DNA from: Hyalella azteca | Lineage: Eukaryota; Arthropoda; Malacostraca; Amphipoda; Hyalellidae | DNA: 64,000 nucleotides | Direction: 5' to 3' | Assembly: GCF_000764305.2 (NCBI RefSeq) | Contig: NW_025946029.1 | Location: 62,001-126,000 of the forward strand | Shown here: positions 59,426 to 64,000 of the stretch, one piece after another | Numbering within the stretch: position 1 is the stretch's first letter | How the letters are laid out: each line of letters opens with the position of its first letter | Notes under the pieces: generated by a model | The model's database searches: none | Seen by the model: the letters and a program-made list of their open reading frames with translations, nothing else | What the model was told of the DNA's origin: nothing | Program-made: the position numbers and the translations under genes

Positions 59426-59931
59426 TGCGGCGACAGAGGAGCGAATCGCGCTGAAGGTCAGACGCACGTCAATGGAATTTTATTTTTCTGCACATTTTTG
59501 TAACTTCGAGATACTGCCACTTTGTCCACAAGATTTAATTCGATATTTAGGCATATTTTAGTACCTGAATCCTCTTGAGTCTTTGTAATTCTTGATTTCA
59601 GCTGTGTGGCGTAGTACGAGAGTAGCGGTGGTACATTTTGTGTGGCTTTTTGCCACAATTGCAGCCCAAAACATCCAGTGGGTGGAGAGGTGCCTGGATA
59701 AGGGGCGCCTGCTACCCAAGGTGACAGCATCTGTTCATTTTTTCATCTCCAGGAACTAAATTTCAATTATAGAGAAAAATTTCTTGTAGTGACCGCATTT
59801 AATAAATTTTCAAGTGCGATTTAAACCTGCAATATGCAAAATTTTCAATGTGTATTCAAATCTTGCTTACAATAGCAATAAGTTTTTCAATTCATGCCAT
59901 TTTCTTTGTGTGTGACAGCTTCGCATCGCAG

Positions 59932-60463
59932 GCTAGAAGCGAGAAGATGCTGCTGAATAAGGTGGCTGCTGTCAGCAAGGCGGCTGAAAAGTTCAAGGGA
60001 CTGGTGAGTTTTTTTTTTAAGCTGGAGTTTTCCTATTTTTTTATTAATTCACATTGTTGAATTATTGAAAAATATGAATGAAAAATACCCATTGAATTTT
60101 TTCATGTCTAAAAAAGTTTATCTTTTATACCTCTCACAGAAGCAGCAGCTCGATCAGCTTCAACAAATGCAAACACTGTGAGAGTTTTGTAAAGTTTATA
60201 GACCACAAATAGCAAAATTTGTTGTATAATGTAATAATAACATAGAATTACTACGTGCCCGAAATGTCAAATATATTGAGGGCACCTAACTCCTCAATAT
60301 ACATAAATATATATATATATATATAGGGTGCCGCAAAACATGTTTGTAATTAATTTGCAGAGAGGCTGAGAATTGTGCAGCCACGGCCGAGCTGCGCGCC
60401 GAGGTGGATCGCCTGCGCTCTGACCTTGCTGGCAGAGATCAGCAAATCTCGCACGTGTGTTAA
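59932..60463 (+). CDS. coiled-coil protein, 3' exons (partial)
   Basis: Three candidate exons splice in phase: 59932-60003 (ARSEKMLLNKVAAVSKAAEK...), 60140-60177 (KQQLDQLQQMQT) and 60361 onward (EAENCAATAELRAEVDRLRS, then DLAGRDQQISHVC and TAA at 60461-60463). The heptad-like Leu/Ala spacing with Glu/Arg/Gln indicates an alpha-helical coiled coil. Donors are CTG|GTGAGT and ACT|GTGAGA, and acceptors are CGCAG, CTCACAG and TTTGCAG. The 5' part is not identified (perhaps 59341-59425). No family was recognised. A duplicate of the last exon lies at 60849. Confidence 0.4.
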
Positions 60464-60848
60464 CAAAGATACCTCGCTGAAGCAGAGCTCCACCAGAATC
60501 AACAACGGTAAGAATTTTGCAAAATTTATAGACCTGAAATTGTAAAAATTTTTGTTGAATGATATATAAAAAAATATTATTAGCTGGTTCGTCAGACGAT
60601 GCCGGCAATCCCGACAATTTCAGAATCCAGCACACCGAATTCGAGAAGATGGTAGTCAGCTTATGTAAAATAAATAACGCTAACCTGCTAGTTGAACATC
60701 AAAATCCCATTAATACTGCCTCTTCTTACTCTCCAGCAGCATCACAAATTACGCGCCCGGCCTGTCCCATATATTCAGGGGCACCAAACACACAAACTTG
60801 GAATATTTATATATTAATTACGTTGTTCGGTTTGTAATTAATTTCCAG

Positions 60849-60933
60849 AGAGGCTGAGAATGGAGCTGCCCTGGCCACGCTGCGTGCGGAGGCTGATCTT
60901 GCTGGCAGGGATCAGCAAATCTCGCACTTCTAA
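60849..60933 (+). pseudogene. duplicated coiled-coil exon
   Basis: After ATTTCCAG the frame EAENGAALATLRAEADLAGR DQQISHF ends in TAA. It is a shorter copy of the exon at 60361 (EAENCAATAELRAEVDRLRS), sharing the preceding intron end (GTTTGTAATTAATTT). It may be an alternative last exon or a dead duplicate. Confidence 0.35.
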
Positions 60934-61039
60934 GCGAGATTCTCTCTTTAAGGTTACTCTCTTTACAAATCGTTATTGCTCTAATACCATCTATGCTGAA
61001 AAAATTCTCTACCATTGAATCGTTCACCATTCCCGCAGA

Positions 61040-62480
61040 GAGGCGAGAGGGCTCTGCAGAGAGGCTTTACCAAATTACCATTCCGCGCATCGTCATAAAC
61101 GAGGACGATGATGAAGAGGCCCGAGACGATGAGGCAATACCCGAAATGGTGCGAGTCACGTGCTTGCATATTTAACTCCCATTTGGTAATAAAATATTTC
61201 AAACTTAAAATTTATCGTATCATTTTAAAAAAATTGCCTGTACTTTTCCGTCAGAAAATGGTACGTAAATTAGAGATTTGCCCAATCAATGATAACATCT
61301 ACAAAAACTATGTTGACGTGAGGAAAACTTTGACTCTTTGGTCTCCAGACAAAGATAACGCTCCCACTTCTTTTGAAAAGCCCAGCGTAATTTGAAGGAA
61401 GTGAATTTCCCGCTACCGTTTGCAAAACAAGCGCGTCAAAGACAGTCTTGCTCAATGCATGCGCAACTGTTAGAGATGCTTGTAAATTTTGCTCATCCAA
61501 AGAGCATTCAATGTTCAGGTGCCCTAATCATACTTCACATGCCGCTTGAGTGCGCAGGAGCGAGGAGTTGCGAATGTATTCTTATGTTCCAGCTCTAAGC
61601 AGTAAGCACAGAAAGGTCGATTGCCGTGCTAAATTAGATTAGCCGTGTAGTATCCGTTCTTCAGACAAGCACATAAAAAAGGTCCTATTGAAAGGTGGAG
61701 CTTATCGAAGCTCCAGCCCTACGCCGAGTATATTCATCAGAGGATGATGAACATTCACTGAGCGGCCTTACATGTTGAATGGCTTGTTACACATTACATA
61801 TATGTAGCATTCCTCTCGTCCTGAAGTTCCTGCCATTATTCAGAGGAAAAGGTCTACTCACATCATCAGTGGTAGCATTATTATTGAATTCTTGCATTGT
61901 AGACCTTCAATAGAATCCTGTCTGGTCCCTCTGATGCCCATGCTATTCTGTAGGCGCGGGGTTCTGTTCATAGAATATTACTCCGAACTAACGAAAAACT
62001 GCGGCGCCGACGGCGTGTCCAGTGTTGGTTCAAGTCGTCCATGATGACAGAAGTTTGCAGGGACTTTATGTTGTATGGAGGTCCTGCTGTTACAGCGCTC
62101 CTACTGCACGACTTCACTCAGTACGAGGGGGTGGAGGTGAATTGCAGCCCTGATTACACAACTTTGTCCACTGATTTGAGTGTTCCATCGCTACCCTCAG
62201 CGACGTCGGATGGTGGTGACGCAATCTGCATTTTATCCGCCGCCAGATAAAATGCAGTTTGCGAATTTCTCTAAATCTTCGGCGCACGCGCAGCCATGTT
62301 AACAAGGATCACGAGTTTCTGAATTATTCTGTTAAGTTCTGTCGTTTTTTTCCGGAATAATTATTCCAGTAAATTGCAGGAAACCTTTTAATCCTTGATC
62401 TCTCGGTCAATTTCTTGTATTTAATGAGGAACTCTTAAAACGATCAGTTGGCCAACTGACCCAGATTAACTTTGCGCCGA
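61040..62480. other. no gene recognised
   Basis: One possible exon begins after TTCCCGCAG at 61040 with an acidic stretch (NEDDDEEARDDEA, 61104-61140) that could belong to the coiled-coil gene. The frame at 62041-62250 has no recognised domain. Confidence 0.35.
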
Positions 62481-62559
62481 GTGTAGTGACTATTCGGCCG
62501 AAGCCTAGGCGGTCCCCGAATTTTGTTAGGGGACTAGTCAGAACCTCCTGGCCGACTTT

Positions 62560-62725
62560 ATAGTCTTCTGAGAGTAGGGCAAGTGTTGGCAGAAACAGAC
62601 CAGGCGCTTGTAGCTGTCTGATTCGGGGACCGGACCGAGACCAATAAGCGGACATATAGAGAAGCTGATTTACGTTCATCGCTTGTCTTTCCCCCCGGTA
62701 AGTAGGGGAAAGCGATAAGAGCCCC
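62560..62725 (+). repeat. dispersed repeat, copy 2 (related to 1340-1545)
   Basis: See 1340-1545. Here it runs directly into the 5'-truncated LINE. Confidence 0.5.
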
Positions 62726-64000
62726 GGTAACTATCGCCCTGTCAGTCTGACAAGTGTTGATTGTAAGCTAATGGAATCTGTTATGAGGGATAGGATTATA
62801 GATCACTTGACTGTTCACCATCTCCTATCAGATTGTCAGCATGACTTTATTGCCGGTAGATCCTGCACCACTAACTTATTGTCTACGTTGAACGATTGGA
62901 CTCGCCTGCTGGACGAAAGGGAGACAGTGGATGCAGTGCACCTCGATTTTGCCAAAGCATTTGACGGTGTTCAGCATGAGCGGTTGTTACGTAAAGTAGA
63001 GTCTTTAGGAATTGAGGTAAACGTACTCCAATGGATCAGAGATTTTCTAGTAGGTAGACGACAACGTGTCAGTATTAACGGAACCGTGTCAGACTGGGCA
63101 TCAGTGCGCAGTGGCGTGCCACAAGGAAGCGTCCTGGGGCCTATTTTGTTCGTTGCTTTTATAAATGATCTGCCAGAAGTAGTATCCAGCGTGTGCTCCA
63201 TGTATGCCGACGACACAAAAGTTTATAATACAGTGAAGAATGCGTCAAATAAAGCGCAATTGCAAGATGATCTTGACAGCTTAGTTAACTGGGCTGATAC
63301 GTGGCAGCTGCGGTTTAATGCTGACAAGTGTAAAGTACTTCACCTCGGGAAGAACAATGAACAGCAAGATTACAGTATGAGAAGACATGGTTGCAACGAG
63401 AGAGTAATGATTGAAAAGTCTAGTGTGGAAAAAGATCTCGGAGTTTATGTCGACAAGGAGCTGAAATTTTCTAAGCATGTTGAAACGCAAGCTAACACAT
63501 CCAACAAACTTCTTGGACTAATCAGACGCTCATACGAGTTCCTAGATGCAGAAACGATGAAGCAGTTGTTTGTTGCCGTCGTACGCCCGAGTCTAGAGTT
63601 TGGAAACGTTGTGTGGTCACCGAGATTCGAAAAGGACAGAAATTTAATAGAGAATGTTCAAAGACGTGCAACAAGGATAATTCCAGGCTTGAAGGGCAAG
63701 TCCTATGAAGAAAGATTGAAGATTATGAAGCTTCCAAGCCTCAGTTATCGACGTCTGCGTGGGGACCTCATTGAAGTATACAAGTATACTCATGGTCTAT
63801 ACAAGGTCCCTGAAGGGTTACTAGAATTTGAAACAAGAACCAACACCAGGGGCCACGGCTATAAGCTAAAAAAATTGCGCTGCAACTTCTCCACGCGACA
63901 AAATTTCTTCTCGCTTCGAATCACCGACATGTGGAACAGCCTTCCCGATGACATCGTTGGCGCTCCAAGTATGAACGCGTTCAAGAACAGACTAGATAAA
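62702..64000 (+). mobile_element. LINE reverse transcriptase ORF (Jockey/CR1-like), 5'-truncated, runs off the window
   Basis: A continuous frame of 433 codons with no stop. It starts inside the RT at SPGNYRPVSLTSV (62720) and continues with [35 protein letters not shown] and the catalytic YADD (63203-63214). It then has a thumb/C-terminal region (WADTWQLRFNADKCKVLHLG, MWNSLPDDIVGAPS). It makes cDNA by target-primed reverse transcription. The endonuclease part is absent upstream, where another repeat abuts. The intact frame suggests a young copy. Its 3' end is not in the window, but 17318-17560 shows it. I place it in the Jockey/CR1/L2 group by motif order, without phylogeny. Confidence 0.9.

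Overview
This is eukaryotic, intron-bearing, repeat-rich and AT-rich DNA. The best guess is an arthropod, probably a crustacean. The grounds are a HEPN-NACHT-LRR receptor gene of a type I know from crustaceans, small secreted PAN/C-type-lectin proteins, Jockey/CR1-like LINEs with a tRNA-derived SINE, and abundant minisatellites. The taxon is inferred from gene content only. No rRNA, genuine tRNA, operon or CRISPR was seen.

Layout. Positions 1-12700 are mostly non-coding. They hold a weak LRR-like exon relic (1838-1928), a 1.06-kb PIF/Harbinger-type element with a MADF-domain exon and TTA target duplications (2693-3753), a near-perfect 158-bp-arm palindrome (6399-6720), and two LTR-like direct repeats (7548-8215, 9214-9928) around a non-coding 1-kb interior. 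From 12721 to 33379 two paralogous four-exon genes lie on the minus strand (A, 12721-14920; B, 29417-33379), predicted at 204 and 205 aa. Each encodes a PAN/apple-like half followed by a C-type lectin half. About 14 kb separate them, filled with repeats, a broken multi-exon element-type gene (24496-26267) and three Nextera mate-pair junction adapters (17280, 22796, 23243), so contiguity there is doubtful. From 35.5 to 38 kb lies a decayed Maverick/Polinton-like integrase with three copies of a fibre-like module. A 2-kb fold-back element follows (38031-40062), then several minisatellites.

The main gene is at 45636-53371 (+). Seven exons whose splice phases all agree give a predicted 942-aa protein with a DZIP3-type HEPN domain (RNxxxH at residues 126-131), a NACHT NTPase (Walker A 264-272, Walker B about 334-344) and a leucine-rich C-terminal half. 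A Harbinger-like MITE ends 40 bp before its start codon. Nearly every intron carries a tandem array or a SINE.

The last 10 kb hold a TIR element (53877-55041), a LINE fragment on the minus strand, short coiled-coil exons (59.3-60.9 kb) and a long LINE reverse-transcriptase ORF that runs off the window end (62702-64000). The NLR-like receptor and the two lectin-like proteins could all belong to innate immune recognition. That link is inference.
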